Of a stretch of DNA of 39,858 nucleotides, positions 24,516 through 33,879 are shown piece by piece (the stretch's first letter is position 1; each line of letters opens with the position of its first letter). This stretch comes from JAZKFR01 sp040386295 (GTDB lineage: Bacteria; Pseudomonadota; Gammaproteobacteria; Burkholderiales; Rhodocyclaceae). The notes beneath the pieces were generated by a model that made no database searches, was not told the DNA's origin, and saw only the letters and a program-made list of their open reading frames with translations. The translations under genes and the position numbers were made by a program. Location: assembly GCA_040386295.1 (NCBI GenBank), contig JAZKFR010000144.1, positions 1-39,858 on the forward strand. Reading direction: 5' to 3'.

Positions 24516-27104
24516 TCATTGCTTGATCAGCTGAGCTATATGTGCCAACGCGGCGTCAACTTGATCGATCAAAATCAGACACAGATCACCGACTTGCAAA
24601 TCGGACAAAGCGATTTCTATGGCTGCAAATTCACCATGTATTTCTTGAATGTGTTGCGCGCGCCGCGCATTGTTTAATCCTTCGCGCAATAGACGCAAAA
24701 CTTCTCCGTCGCTACGTCCGCGCTGACACTGATCTTGATACAAAAAAACCTTATCAAAAGCGTCACCCAAAATTGTCGTTTGCTGACGAATATCTTCATC
24801 ACGACGATCCCCTGCACCGCTGATGACGACGGAGCGACGGCTGGTTGATGCTTGTGGTAGCTGGTTGATAGCACGCACGAGTGCGTTGATGGCATCTGGA
24901 TTATGGCCGTAATCGGCGATTACGGTTGCGCCTCGGTGCTTAAAGCAGTTAAAGCGACCCGGGACACTTTCTGGATCGCTGCTAAAGCTGTTAAGCGCAC
25001 TTCGGATGATGCTCCAATCAAGCCCAAGCCCCCAGGACGCAGCAATGGCGGCCATGGCATTTTCCACCTGAAAGCCTAGTGCCCCCTTCATGGTGAGGGG
25101 GATATCATTGACCGCAAAACGCTGTTCAAAGCTGGCTTCGGCCGCAACGATATGGTTCTGATCAAGATAGACGACGCGTTTACCTTGCGCACGATGCATA
25201 GCCATAACGGGATGATGCCGATCGCAAGCAAAAAATATGATCGTGCCAGGACAAGCTTCTGCCATACGCGCAACCATTGGGTCGGCAGCGTTGAGAACGG
25301 CGACACCGCTATCGGGTCTGACGTTCTGCACGATAACGCGCTTAACAACGGACAGGTCTTCTACCGTGCTGATGTAGGAGAGGCCAAGATGATCGCCCAT
25401 GCCGATATTGGTTACAACCGCCACGTCACAGCGGTCAAAACCTAAACCTTCGCGCAATACACCACCCCGTGCGGTTTCAAAGACAGCAGCATCAACATCA
25501 GGATTGAGCAGCACGTTTCTGGCACTCTTGGGGCCACTACAATCACCGCTATCAATACGCCTGTTTTGAATATAAACCCCATCCGTTGTCGTCATACCAA
25601 CGCGTAGATTCGCTTGTGCAAGCATGTTGGCAATCAAACGTACAGTAGTGGTTTTGCCATTGGTGCCAGCGACGGCGACAACCGGGATGCGCGCGTTATC
25701 ACCTTCAGCAAACATATGCGCGATGATCGCCTCGCCAACAGCTCGCCCTTTGCCAAACGAGGGTTGTAAGTGCATCCGCAAACCAGGCGCCGCGTTGACT
25801 TCAACGACACCGCCGCCCTGTATTTCGAGAGGCTCTAGAACACTGTCACAAACGATATCGACGCCGGCAATATCAAGCCCTATGGTTTGAGCTGCGGCAA
25901 TCGCGCGTGCAGCCAATTCAGGATGAACATCGTCGGTCACATCACTGGCCGTCCCACCCGTTGAAAGGTTTGCATTATTTCGCAAAATGACGCGCATTCC
26001 TTTCGGCGGAATTGAGTCGGCATCCAGTGATTGCAACGCAAGTCGGGATAGCGCGATGTCATCAAAGCGAATTTTGGTTAGCGAGGTAGCATGACCCTCA
26101 CCGCGTCGTGGGTCGCTATTAACCAGATCAACGAGTTGACGCACACTGTGCATGCCATCGCCGACGATCTGTGGCGGATCCCGCCTGGCTGCGGCGACGA
26201 GTTGCTTGCCGATAATTAAAAGGCGGTAGTCGTAACCCGGGATGTAGCGCTCAACTAGAACCTCGTCGCTGATCTCCGCTGCAATTACGTAGGCAGCCAT
26301 GATTTGCTCTTGCGTGCTGAGATTGACCGCAACCCCTTTACCCTGATTACCGTCTTGCGGTTTAACGACGACGGCGCCCCCATCCAGGCAAATTTCTTGT
26401 GCCGCACGCCAAGCATCTTCAGCATCGCGTGCTGGACGACCAATAGGCACCGGTACACCCGCTGCGTGTAACAAGGTTTTGGTCAGTTCTTTGTCTTGCG
26501 CAATGGATTCGGCAACGGCACTGGTTAAATCAGTTTCAGCCGCCTGAATACGGCGTTGTCGACTGCCCCAGCCAAATTGCACGAGACTCCCTGCGGTTAG
26601 CCGGCGATACGGTATACCGCGTGCTTGTGCAGCATAAACAATCGCACCTGTGCTTGGTCCTAAACGCACGTCCTCGTCTAACTCACGCAGACTGTGCAAA
26701 GCAGCAGTTAGATCGAACTCGCTGTCTTCGACAGCGGCTCGGCAAAGGCTTTGCGCTAACGTCAGTGCCAGACGTCCAACAGCCTCTTCGCTGTATTCAA
26801 CAACCACTTGAAAAATACCCGGCTCTAGCGTTGGCGCAGTACGACTAAAAGTGATAGGACAACCTGCTTGCGCTTGCAGGCCAAGCGTCGCTAGCTCTAG
26901 GACGTGCGCCATGGATACGGCTTCGTTATGACCTGCTGGCTGCAGCAGATCAATTTCAGGAAAACGTTCGCGCAAACGTGCTTCAAAACCGGCTATACCG
27001 CCAATCGCGCACTCATTCTTTGTACACGAGACGATAGCTTCAATCGCCGTGTGCCGACTCCATAAATTAGGTCCACGCAAAGCGCGAATGCGAGAAACAT
27101 CCAT
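24516..27104 (-). CDS. cphA: Cyanophycin synthetase CphA (full length)
   Basis: Makes cyanophycin, a storage polymer of an aspartate backbone with arginine side chains, using ATP; 862 aa, the usual length. Residues 1-160 are the N-terminal domain (RALRGPNLWSRH). Residues about 200-470 are the ATP-grasp domain that adds aspartate, with VVVKPQDGNQGKG near 246-258 and the EVNAAPGLRMH block near 435. Residues 475-862 are the Mur-ligase-like domain that adds arginine, with P-loop GTNGKTT at 480-486, MGDHLG near 569, PGRFN at 715-719 and DYGHNPDA at 731-738. It follows cphA' by 25 nt on the same strand. No cyanophycinase or isoaspartyl dipeptidase gene is in this window, so polymer breakdown must be encoded elsewhere. 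Confidence 0.95.
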   Translation of the reverse strand: MDVSRIRALRGPNLWSRHTAIEAIVSCTKNECAIGGIAGFEARLRERFPEIDLLQPAGHNEAVSMAHVLELATLGLQAQAGCPITFSRTAPTLEPGIFQVVVEYSEEAVGRLALTLAQSLCRAAVEDSEFDLTAALHSLRELDEDVRLGPSTGAIVYAAQARGIPYRRLTAGSLVQFGWGSRQRRIQAAETDLTSAVAESIAQDKELTKTLLHAAGVPVPIGRPARDAEDAWRAAQEICLDGGAVVVKPQDGNQGKGVAVNLSTQEQIMAAYVIAAEISDEVLVERYIPGYDYRLLIIGKQLVAAARRDPPQIVGDGMHSVRQLVDLVNSDPRRGEGHATSLTKIRFDDIALSRLALQSLDADSIPPKGMRVILRNNANLSTGGTASDVTDDVHPELAARAIAAAQTIGLDIAGVDIVCDSVLEPLEIQGGGVVEVNAAPGLRMHLQPSFGKGRAVGEAIIAHMFAEGDNARIPVVAVAGTNGKTTTVRLIANMLAQANLRVGMTTTDGVYIQNRRIDSGDCSGPKSARNVLLNPDVDAAVFETARGGVLREGLGFDRCDVAVVTNIGMGDHLGLSYISTVEDLSVVKRVIVQNVRPDSGVAVLNAADPMVARMAEACPGTIIFFACDRHHPVMAMHRAQGKRVVYLDQNHIVAAEASFEQRFAVNDIPLTMKGALGFQVENAMAAIAASWGLGLDWSIIRSALNSFSSDPESVPGRFNCFKHRGATVIADYGHNPDAINALVRAINQLPQASTSRRSVVISGAGDRRDEDIRQQTTILGDAFDKVFLYQDQCQRGRSDGEVLRLLREGLNNARRAQHIQEIHGEFAAIEIALSDLQVGDLCLILIDQVDAALAHIAQLIKQ

Positions 27105-27128
27105 CAGTTCATTTCCTATTTTTCTTGA

Positions 27129-29303
27129 TCAGGCAAGCGAAAAAGTTTCGATTCCAGTGCGGATTAAATCTGGGCTAATCCCGAGCGCCCAGGCGGCAGC
27201 TACAGCAGCAAGGATGTTTTCGGTTTGTGCGTAAGCATGACCACCTTGACTCAGTGGTATGTCAGACAAGCGCGCCAACGGACGTTCATGTTGCGCCGTA
27301 GATAAACAAATTTGCGCATGACGAACCAGCACCGCACGGCCACCTTGAGCGCGATGCTCGGTGATTGCGGGCAGCTCAGAGTCGAGGGCAAAATAGATGA
27401 CTTCGCCGTCACACAGGCGAGCCATATCGACCAGCAGCTGATCTCTGGCGTTAAGGATGGCAGCACCACTGGGTAAAACCAGATCCACTTGAGTCCGCAG
27501 CACGGTGTACACCTGCTCTGGCGTATCGATATAAAGATCAGCATCGTAATGTTGATCAGGATCTAAGTTGGTGACTACCCCAATTTGGCAACGGTCGTAA
27601 GCCAAGCCTTCGGTCAATATGCTGTGGCTGCCATTCTCAAATACGGCCGCTTCAACCGCACGATTCATCAAAATACGATTGGCGGCCGGCCATTGCGCGC
27701 AATCACCCGCATCGACCCGACGGTGATCAAGATAAAGTCCTGCACTACAGGCCAGACCGGTGTGCTTACCCGATAGCGTGAGTAATCGCGCGATGAGTTG
27801 CGCCACCTGTGTTTTCCCAAAACTTCCCGTGACACCCACGACCGGAATACGTCCATCATCCCCCTGTGGAAACAGATGCTCGACGATGCGTTCGCCAACG
27901 GGCTGCACCTGTCCGTTGGCCGGTTTTAAGTGCATCAACAAACCCGGCCCGGCATTGACTTCGACGATGGCGCCTTGCTGCTCTTCGAGTGGGCGCGAAA
28001 TATCCTCAACGACCAGATCAACTCCAGCAATATCAAGGCCAACGACCCGCGCAGCAAGCGAAGCCAAGGCGGCAACGCTGGGGTGTACTTGATTCGTTAC
28101 ATCGCAAGTATGGTTACCAGACAGCCATACCAGAACTGTGTGCCCCGCAGGCGGAATTGAGTCTGGCGTAAATCCTTGACGCGCAATTTCATGTTGCGCA
28201 ACCGCACTCTGTTCGAGACGAATCAAATCAAGTGGAGCGCTTTCGGCATCGCCACGGCGGGGATCACTGTTAATTTGGCTGTCTACCAATTGCGTAATAG
28301 TTGACACGCCATCGCCGACGACCGAGGCGCTTTCTCCGCGCGCGGCGGCAAGCAACTTGCCGCCGACGATAAGTAAGCGATGCTCGTCACCGCGTACAAA
28401 ACGCTCGACTAAAACACCACTCCCCTCTTGCAAGGCAGCTGCATAAGCCGCCTCGACTTCCATCCGTTGTGTCAGATTAGTGAACACACCACGCCCATGA
28501 TTACCATCGTAGGGTTTAACAACGACAGGTAGGCCAATATCTTCTGCCGCGCTCCAGGCATCGGCTGCATCATCGACCAAGCGGCCTTCTGGGACGGGAA
28601 CGCCACAGGACTGCAACAGTGTTTTGGTCAGACTTTTATCGCGCGAAATACTTTCAGCAATGGCGCTGGTACGGTCTGTTTCTGCCGTCCAGATACGCCG
28701 GCTGCGCACGCCATAACCGAGCTGTACCAGATTACCCGTCTCAAGCAAGCGGATCGCCGGAATGCGTCGGGCTTTCGCTGTTGCTGCCTCGACAATGCAC
28801 GCTGTACTCGGCCCGAGTAATTTGCGTTCAGCCAAAGTTCTTAAGGGCACAAGCTGCGCAGCAACGTCAAAATTCGTATCCTGAATCGCCGCCAAAACAA
28901 GCTTTCGCGCGACTTCTAGACAGGCACGCGAAACTTCTTCATCCCAGGCACGAATCGCGACTTTGTACACGCCGGGCACTTTCGTCTGGCGCGCTTTGCC
29001 AAACCCGCCGGGCATTCCCGCTAGATTCTGCAGCTCTAATGAAACGTGCTCCAGAATGTGCGCAGGCCAGGTTCCTTCAGCCAGACGCCGCAAGAAGCCG
29101 CCCGGCTCGCCATAACTACAACGATGCGCAAACAAAGAAGGCAAAGATTCAGTCAGACGTTCGTAAAAGCCAGGGATCGTATTCGAGGGGAACTGTTCGA
29201 GCAGACCGATATCAACCACGACCTCCAGCACGGAACGGTAAGTCCAGATATTCGGCCCGCGTAGATAACGGATGGCGAGAAATTTAAGATCAGTATTTTT
29301 CAT
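27129..29303 (-). CDS. Second cyanophycin synthetase-like protein CphA', lacking the C-terminal Mur-ligase lobe
   Basis: A paralogue of the adjacent CphA, 724 aa from the ATG at 29303 (MKNTDLKFLAIRYLRGPNIW); the in-frame TTG at 29318 is less likely. The ATP-grasp domain is intact by motif (VVVKPYDGNHGRG at about 260-272, EVNAGPGLLMH at about 448). The Mur-like P-loop reads GSFGKT at 493-498 where CphA has GTNGKT. The chain stops at FSLA, the position equivalent to CphA residue 708, immediately before CphA's PGRFN and DYGHNPDA segments, so the whole third lobe of the Mur-ligase domain is absent. Tandem cphA'/cphA pairs are known in Burkholderiales, as I recall. Loss of that lobe should abolish normal arginine addition; a role in polymerising preformed dipeptide, as shown for cyanobacterial CphA2, is possible but unproven here. 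Confidence 0.88.
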   Translation of the reverse strand: MKNTDLKFLAIRYLRGPNIWTYRSVLEVVVDIGLLEQFPSNTIPGFYERLTESLPSLFAHRCSYGEPGGFLRRLAEGTWPAHILEHVSLELQNLAGMPGGFGKARQTKVPGVYKVAIRAWDEEVSRACLEVARKLVLAAIQDTNFDVAAQLVPLRTLAERKLLGPSTACIVEAATAKARRIPAIRLLETGNLVQLGYGVRSRRIWTAETDRTSAIAESISRDKSLTKTLLQSCGVPVPEGRLVDDAADAWSAAEDIGLPVVVKPYDGNHGRGVFTNLTQRMEVEAAYAAALQEGSGVLVERFVRGDEHRLLIVGGKLLAAARGESASVVGDGVSTITQLVDSQINSDPRRGDAESAPLDLIRLEQSAVAQHEIARQGFTPDSIPPAGHTVLVWLSGNHTCDVTNQVHPSVAALASLAARVVGLDIAGVDLVVEDISRPLEEQQGAIVEVNAGPGLLMHLKPANGQVQPVGERIVEHLFPQGDDGRIPVVGVTGSFGKTQVAQLIARLLTLSGKHTGLACSAGLYLDHRRVDAGDCAQWPAANRILMNRAVEAAVFENGSHSILTEGLAYDRCQIGVVTNLDPDQHYDADLYIDTPEQVYTVLRTQVDLVLPSGAAILNARDQLLVDMARLCDGEVIYFALDSELPAITEHRAQGGRAVLVRHAQICLSTAQHERPLARLSDIPLSQGGHAYAQTENILAAVAAAWALGISPDLIRTGIETFSLA

Positions 29304-29361
29304 TAGATGCGGAATCAATAAATTCAGTAAAGCACTGGGGCAACTTAAACAGTGGGATCAA

Positions 29362-29390
29362 GCGCTGGCGTATGAACTTAACGCCAAGCG
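29362..29390. repeat. Strong hairpin in the leader before cphA'
   Basis: CGCTGGCGT (29363-29371) pairs with ACGCCAAGCG (29381-29390) with one bulged A and a 9-nt loop. It lies about 60 nt upstream of the cphA' ATG, in the 254-nt space after the diguanylate cyclase gene. No T-tract follows on the minus strand. The rest of that spacer shows no recognised element. Confidence 0.4.
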
Positions 29391-29557
29391 GTGCAATTGG
29401 ATTACCTGAGAGAGAAAAATGAACTCATCTCTATTCATGTCGGTCTATGTCAACTCATACCGGATTTGAGTCTCGCCAGAGGCACCCAACGCAAAACCAA
29501 ATGCGTAGGTCTTAGGCTTTACGCTGTTGCAAAGCGCAATGAACACAAAAAAACACA

Positions 29558-30589
29558 TCAAAGTAACTGTAACGATAGTTGAGATGAACAAACACAGTTA
29601 CGCCCCCCCGCTTTCGCCGCATAGAGTTGCACATCGGCCTGTCGCAACAGATCAGTAGCGTTTGCAGCTACATTTTCAGCCGCATTCACAAGCACATCCG
29701 ATGTTTCTTCAGGCTTGCTACAAACGCCTATGCTCACCGTTAAAGTCGACGAAACCGTCGACTCAGCGTGCGCTATCCCGAGGGCTTCAATTTCTGCTCT
29801 TAATTGCTCAGCGATTTGCTCTGCACCGTTTAAATTGGTTTTGGGCAATAACAAAACAAATTCTTCCCCACCGTAGCGAGCTAACAAATCACCAGGGCGT
29901 TTAAGATGTTTTTTCAATGTAGTGGCTACTGAGCGCAAACATTCGTCACCGGCTTGGTGACCATAGTGATCGTTGTAACGCTTAAAAAAATCAACGTCGA
30001 GCAAAGCGACGCTTAAGCTCGTTTTATGGCGTGCAGCGCGGCGCCATTCGGCTGCCAATTGCGTATCAAGATGACGGCGATTGGCAACACCGGTTAGGCC
30101 ATCGACATAGGCCAAACTGCGCAAAATATCGGCCTGTATCTTTAGGGTTACGTGCGCCTTCACCCGTGCGCGGACGATTTTTGCGTTGATAGGCTTTGAA
30201 ATAAAATCAACCGCACCGACGTCAAGGCCGCGCATTTCCGAAACCTCGTCGTTATAGGCCGTAACAAAAATGACAGGAATGTCGCAAGTCAATGGATCTT
30301 TTTTAAGGCGATGGCAAATTTCGTAGCCATCCATATTCGGCATCACTACATCAAGCAAAATCAGATCAGGCTGTCTGTCCACGCTCAAAGCCAAAGCTTG
30401 CTCGCCGCTAGTGGCCATGAACACCTGGTAATCTTCAGAGAAAATTTGGTAGAGAATTTGAATATTGAGCGGCTTGTCGTCTACCACCAATAAACGTGGT
30501 TGACGCCCGGGCGGAAAATGCGGCGGGCTATTAGGATCTTTCCCCACGGCATGCGTGATATTTGCCAGCGCCAAAGGATCAATGTTCAT
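29558..30589 (-). CDS. Response regulator with GGDEF output (diguanylate cyclase)
   Basis: Predicted to make cyclic di-GMP when phosphorylated; 343 aa. Residues 31-145 are a receiver domain (LLVVDDKP, phosphorylation site Asp80 in LILLDVVMP, Thr-Ala switch in FVTAY, Lys in ISKPI). After a short helix, residues about 160-335 are a GGDEF domain with DGLTGVANRR, LLDVDFFKRYND and a canonical GGEEF at 240-244. RPGD at 231-234 is a complete RxxD inhibitory site, so product feedback is expected. The ATG at 30589 overlaps the last codons of the hybrid kinase gene by 11 nt, with GGAAGAG upstream, so the two are coupled. The longer form from 30661 would lie wholly in the kinase frame region and is unlikely. 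The probable input is the adjacent kinase's HPt domain. Confidence 0.93.
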   Translation of the reverse strand: MNIDPLALANITHAVGKDPNSPPHFPPGRQPRLLVVDDKPLNIQILYQIFSEDYQVFMATSGEQALALSVDRQPDLILLDVVMPNMDGYEICHRLKKDPLTCDIPVIFVTAYNDEVSEMRGLDVGAVDFISKPINAKIVRARVKAHVTLKIQADILRSLAYVDGLTGVANRRHLDTQLAAEWRRAARHKTSLSVALLDVDFFKRYNDHYGHQAGDECLRSVATTLKKHLKRPGDLLARYGGEEFVLLLPKTNLNGAEQIAEQLRAEIEALGIAHAESTVSSTLTVSIGVCSKPEETSDVLVNAAENVAANATDLLRQADVQLYAAKAGGRNCVCSSQLSLQLL

Positions 30590-33500
30590 TTCCGTACTCT
30601 TCCATGAGTGCGTCACAACAACGCAGAGCCTGGACAAAGTCCAAGGCAAAAACACGATCACTTAGCTTCTGTAAAGCTTCTTTAAGCAGCGGGTCAGCCA
30701 ATGGGGACTGCTCTTGCAGAATCCGCATCGAAGCCATCGCCGCCATGTCTGAATGACTCAAATGTTGCACTAAGTTCTTTAGACACAGCATTAACTCAGC
30801 ACGGTCAAAACAGTGTGCTGCCTCGCTCTGGATCGACGTTACGCCCTGAATCTGAGCATCTTGAAACGCCTGGCAAAGAAAATTAAGTTTTGGCGTAGAA
30901 AGACTCATCTCCAAGATGAGCGGCGTCATGACCAGGTTAATTTCAACACAGGCGGAATTGTCCCATGGTTCAGGCTGACTCAGCTTGTCAGCAAGGCATA
31001 AAAAATTCGTCTCGGTTTCAGCTGCCAGAGCCGCAAGCTTGCTGATCCCTAAGGTAGCTGCCAACCCTTTTAATGTATGCAAAAAGCGCGAAATACTGAC
31101 AGCGTCTTGCTCAGCCACGAGCAAACTTAGCTGTTCAGGCATACTTTCCAAATCAACCATAAACGTACTCAGTGCGCGCTGATAAATGTCGTGCATCCCG
31201 CCGAGCCGCGTCAGCGCTGTCTCAAGATCAACCCCAGCCATCTTGGCAGCATCACCAAGTGGTTTTGCTAGAACACTCCCCGCCTCACCGGCATCGTCTG
31301 CATGAATAGGCACCTGAGGACGCTGCTCATCCGACACAAATGCTCGCCGTTGTTGATGCAACAACGGCACCAATTCGTTGAGATCAAAAGGCTTCGCTAC
31401 ATGCTCATTCATTCCTGCCGCCAAACAGGCCGCGCGATCAGAGGCCATAGCATTAGCCGTCATCGCGATAATCGGAATATCCAGAAAACCCAGCTCATTA
31501 CGGATATGCGTTGCTGCAGCGATACCGTCCATCACCGGCATTTGCAGATCCATCAAAATCGCGTCGAAAGCAGCTTGACCCTCCTCCAAAGTCAGCAAAG
31601 CTTCAATCGCTTCTTGTCCATTGCTAACCATCTGCACGACAGCGCCTTCGCTCACCAGCAGTTCACGCGCCACCTGCTGATTGTTCGCATTATCTTCAGC
31701 GATCAGCAGGCGCATGCCAGATAAGCGACCCGAAGAACTCGCCGTATTGGTGAGTAGGTTAAGCGGCAATTCCGTACTCGACATCAGATCTACTGAGCCG
31801 AGCATGTTTATTTTGCTGCTACGCGCCTCATGCAGCGCATCAAAAATCATTTTTGCGGTCAGGGGTTTGATGAGCAGACCATCAATCAAAGCGTGTTCGG
31901 CGATACCATGTTCAGCAAGCATCTCCCTGTCATACGCCGTCAGCATGACAATCGCCAAGGTCTGCTCATGCTGCGCTCGATTTAAATCAAAACAACTGTC
32001 ACGCAAAGCCCGTAACCATTGGCCGATACGCCAGGTTTCGCGCTCGGAGACTTGCCAGTCGATCAACAAAGCTTGGTAGTGCACATCTTGCTTGGCGCGC
32101 TCCTGTATCAGCACAAGTGCCTGTTCACCGCTACTGGCAACATCAACAACCCATCCCAAAGATTGCGTCATGCGCGCCAGAACATCACGCGCCACAGGAT
32201 TCGCATCAACGATGAGCACACGTATCGGCAGCGTCGACGCCCTTGCTTGCTCTACGCTGGCACGAGCATCGTCCGTAGCAATCGGCAAAGTAATCAAGAA
32301 ATAAAAATGACTCCCTTCACCCAATACGCTATCGAGCGCGAGCTCCCCACCCATCAAGGCCACCAAGTATTGGCTAATCACCAGCCCCAAACCCGTTCCC
32401 CCAAAGCGACGTGTAATGGACGACTCAGCTTGCGTAAACCCGCTAAAAATACGCACCTGATTTTCTGCTGCGATGCCAATACCGGTATCACGCACGCCGA
32501 TTTTAAGCGTCGCCATTTCCCCATCTTGGTGCACAACAGAAAGCGAAATGACAACTTCACCCTGATCCGTAAATTTAATAGCGTTACTGATGAGATTGAC
32601 CAACACTTGGCGCAAACGCAAAGCATCACCGACCAAGACCCTGGGCAACTCAGGATCAATATCGAACAAAACGCTTAGGTTTTTCTGACCTAAACTGCCT
32701 GAAATCACTAGAGACAAATCACGCAACATTTGTTCAGTTTCAAAAGGATGCGTGTCCAGCGTCATTTTGCCCGCCTCGATTTTTGAGAAATCAAGGATTT
32801 CGTTCAATAAGGCCAATAACAAACGTGCCGCATCCTTAGCCTTTTTTGCGTAATCAAGTTGCGCCACGTTCAGCTGTGTCTTGCACAGTAAAGTCAACAT
32901 GCCCAGAATCGCGTGCATCGGAGTACGCAGCTCATGACTCATGTTTGCCAGAAACTGTCCCTTGGCTCGTGACGCTGCTTGAGCCTGTTCGCTAGTGCTC
33001 AGCAATTCAAGATTCAATTCAAGCAAGTCTTGCTGCGCTTTCTCGACACGTTCCGCCATCGCATCAAACGCATCAGCAAGCTGACCAATTTCGTTTCGTT
33101 CGGGCAAATTAAGACGGTACGAATACTCACCTGATGAGACCCGTTGCGTACCCTGCTCAAGGAGTTGTAGCGGTTGCAAAATTCGACGTCGCGTCAAATA
33201 CCAAACAACCCCCATCAAGAGCAGCAGGGTGAGTACGACTAACACAATCGCTGCTTGTAGCCGATATAGCGCCTGCGTAACATCAGCCCGCGCGTTACGA
33301 CTCAAATCATGGCTAATATCCATAATCTCCGAGGTAATCGCGAGCAAAGAAACGATCGTGCGCACCTCTTGACTCGATTCAACCCCCGATGCACGCAAGC
33401 GCATTGCGGCGATACTGTTAAAGGCTAATCGCGCATAAGCTGTCTGCGCCAGAATCACGCTTTTGCAAATACGATCTATGCTCGCCACTTCAGCAGCCGA

Positions 33501-33782
33501 GTCAGAGGAGGCGTGCATACGATCGAGTTCGGCTTGCAGCGTATTGATTTTGCTGTGCCACTGCGCCTCCGAGCGCGCCTCGTGAAAAAGCACAGACTCA
33601 ACTGCAATCAAACGTAATTCCGTCGCACTCTTAATCAAAGCTTCTGCCGCAGCCATGTCCGCGATACGACCTGTCGTATCACGCGCAGCAAACCACGCAG
33701 TACCAAGCACCAGTGGCAAAACCAACACGGCAATAGACAGCAACAGCCTGATTTGTGCGCGAATGCCCATGACCACTTTCAT
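30579..33782 (-). CDS. Hybrid sensor histidine kinase (HAMP-HisKA-HATPase-REC-REC-HPt)
   Basis: An inner-membrane phosphorelay kinase of 1067 aa. Membrane helix 1 is about residues 12-32, a mostly helical periplasmic sensor about 33-177, and helix 2 about 178-197, followed by a HAMP domain (ILQPLQLLEQGTQRV) to about 250. The phosphorylated His283 is in SHELRTPMHAILGM. The ATPase domain has NLISNAIKF (396-404), DTGIGI (432-437) and GGTGLGL (461-467). Receiver 1 (521-655) has Asp526, Asp575 in LLIDW, Thr615 and Lys639. Receiver 2 (690-810) has Glu696-Asp697, Asp745 in LMDLQMP, Thr775 and Lys797. An HPt domain has His902 in HTLKG. Residues 1000-1060 look like a degenerate second HPt. The start is at ATG 33782 or 33770. 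It lies downstream of a binding-protein gene and overlaps the diguanylate cyclase gene. Confidence 0.93.
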   Translation of the reverse strand: MKVVMGIRAQIRLLLSIAVLVLPLVLGTAWFAARDTTGRIADMAAAEALIKSATELRLIAVESVLFHEARSEAQWHSKINTLQAELDRMHASSDSAAEVASIDRICKSVILAQTAYARLAFNSIAAMRLRASGVESSQEVRTIVSLLAITSEIMDISHDLSRNARADVTQALYRLQAAIVLVVLTLLLLMGVVWYLTRRRILQPLQLLEQGTQRVSSGEYSYRLNLPERNEIGQLADAFDAMAERVEKAQQDLLELNLELLSTSEQAQAASRAKGQFLANMSHELRTPMHAILGMLTLLCKTQLNVAQLDYAKKAKDAARLLLALLNEILDFSKIEAGKMTLDTHPFETEQMLRDLSLVISGSLGQKNLSVLFDIDPELPRVLVGDALRLRQVLVNLISNAIKFTDQGEVVISLSVVHQDGEMATLKIGVRDTGIGIAAENQVRIFSGFTQAESSITRRFGGTGLGLVISQYLVALMGGELALDSVLGEGSHFYFLITLPIATDDARASVEQARASTLPIRVLIVDANPVARDVLARMTQSLGWVVDVASSGEQALVLIQERAKQDVHYQALLIDWQVSERETWRIGQWLRALRDSCFDLNRAQHEQTLAIVMLTAYDREMLAEHGIAEHALIDGLLIKPLTAKMIFDALHEARSSKINMLGSVDLMSSTELPLNLLTNTASSSGRLSGMRLLIAEDNANNQQVARELLVSEGAVVQMVSNGQEAIEALLTLEEGQAAFDAILMDLQMPVMDGIAAATHIRNELGFLDIPIIAMTANAMASDRAACLAAGMNEHVAKPFDLNELVPLLHQQRRAFVSDEQRPQVPIHADDAGEAGSVLAKPLGDAAKMAGVDLETALTRLGGMHDIYQRALSTFMVDLESMPEQLSLLVAEQDAVSISRFLHTLKGLAATLGISKLAALAAETETNFLCLADKLSQPEPWDNSACVEINLVMTPLILEMSLSTPKLNFLCQAFQDAQIQGVTSIQSEAAHCFDRAELMLCLKNLVQHLSHSDMAAMASMRILQEQSPLADPLLKEALQKLSDRVFALDFVQALRCCDALMEEYGNEH

Positions 33783-33879
33783 CGTTTTTGCACGCCCGTC
33801 TTAGCCCACGTTATCAAGGTAATGGAGTTTTCGAGCACGATCATTCAGCAAATGTTTTTTCAGCCAAAACATCTCTCTG

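Noticed and set aside
28619..29287. 222-codon plus-strand ORF
   Set aside because: It lies antisense inside cphA', is Arg/Gln/Pro-rich with no recognisable domain, and is a shadow of the coding strand.
27129..29303. CphA' as a broken cphA pseudogene
   Set aside because: The reading frame is clean, ATP-grasp and P-loop motifs are kept, and the end falls on a domain border. A functional shortened paralogue is more likely.
32019..32678. 219-codon plus-strand ORF
   Set aside because: It lies antisense within the hybrid kinase gene, and no domain is visible.
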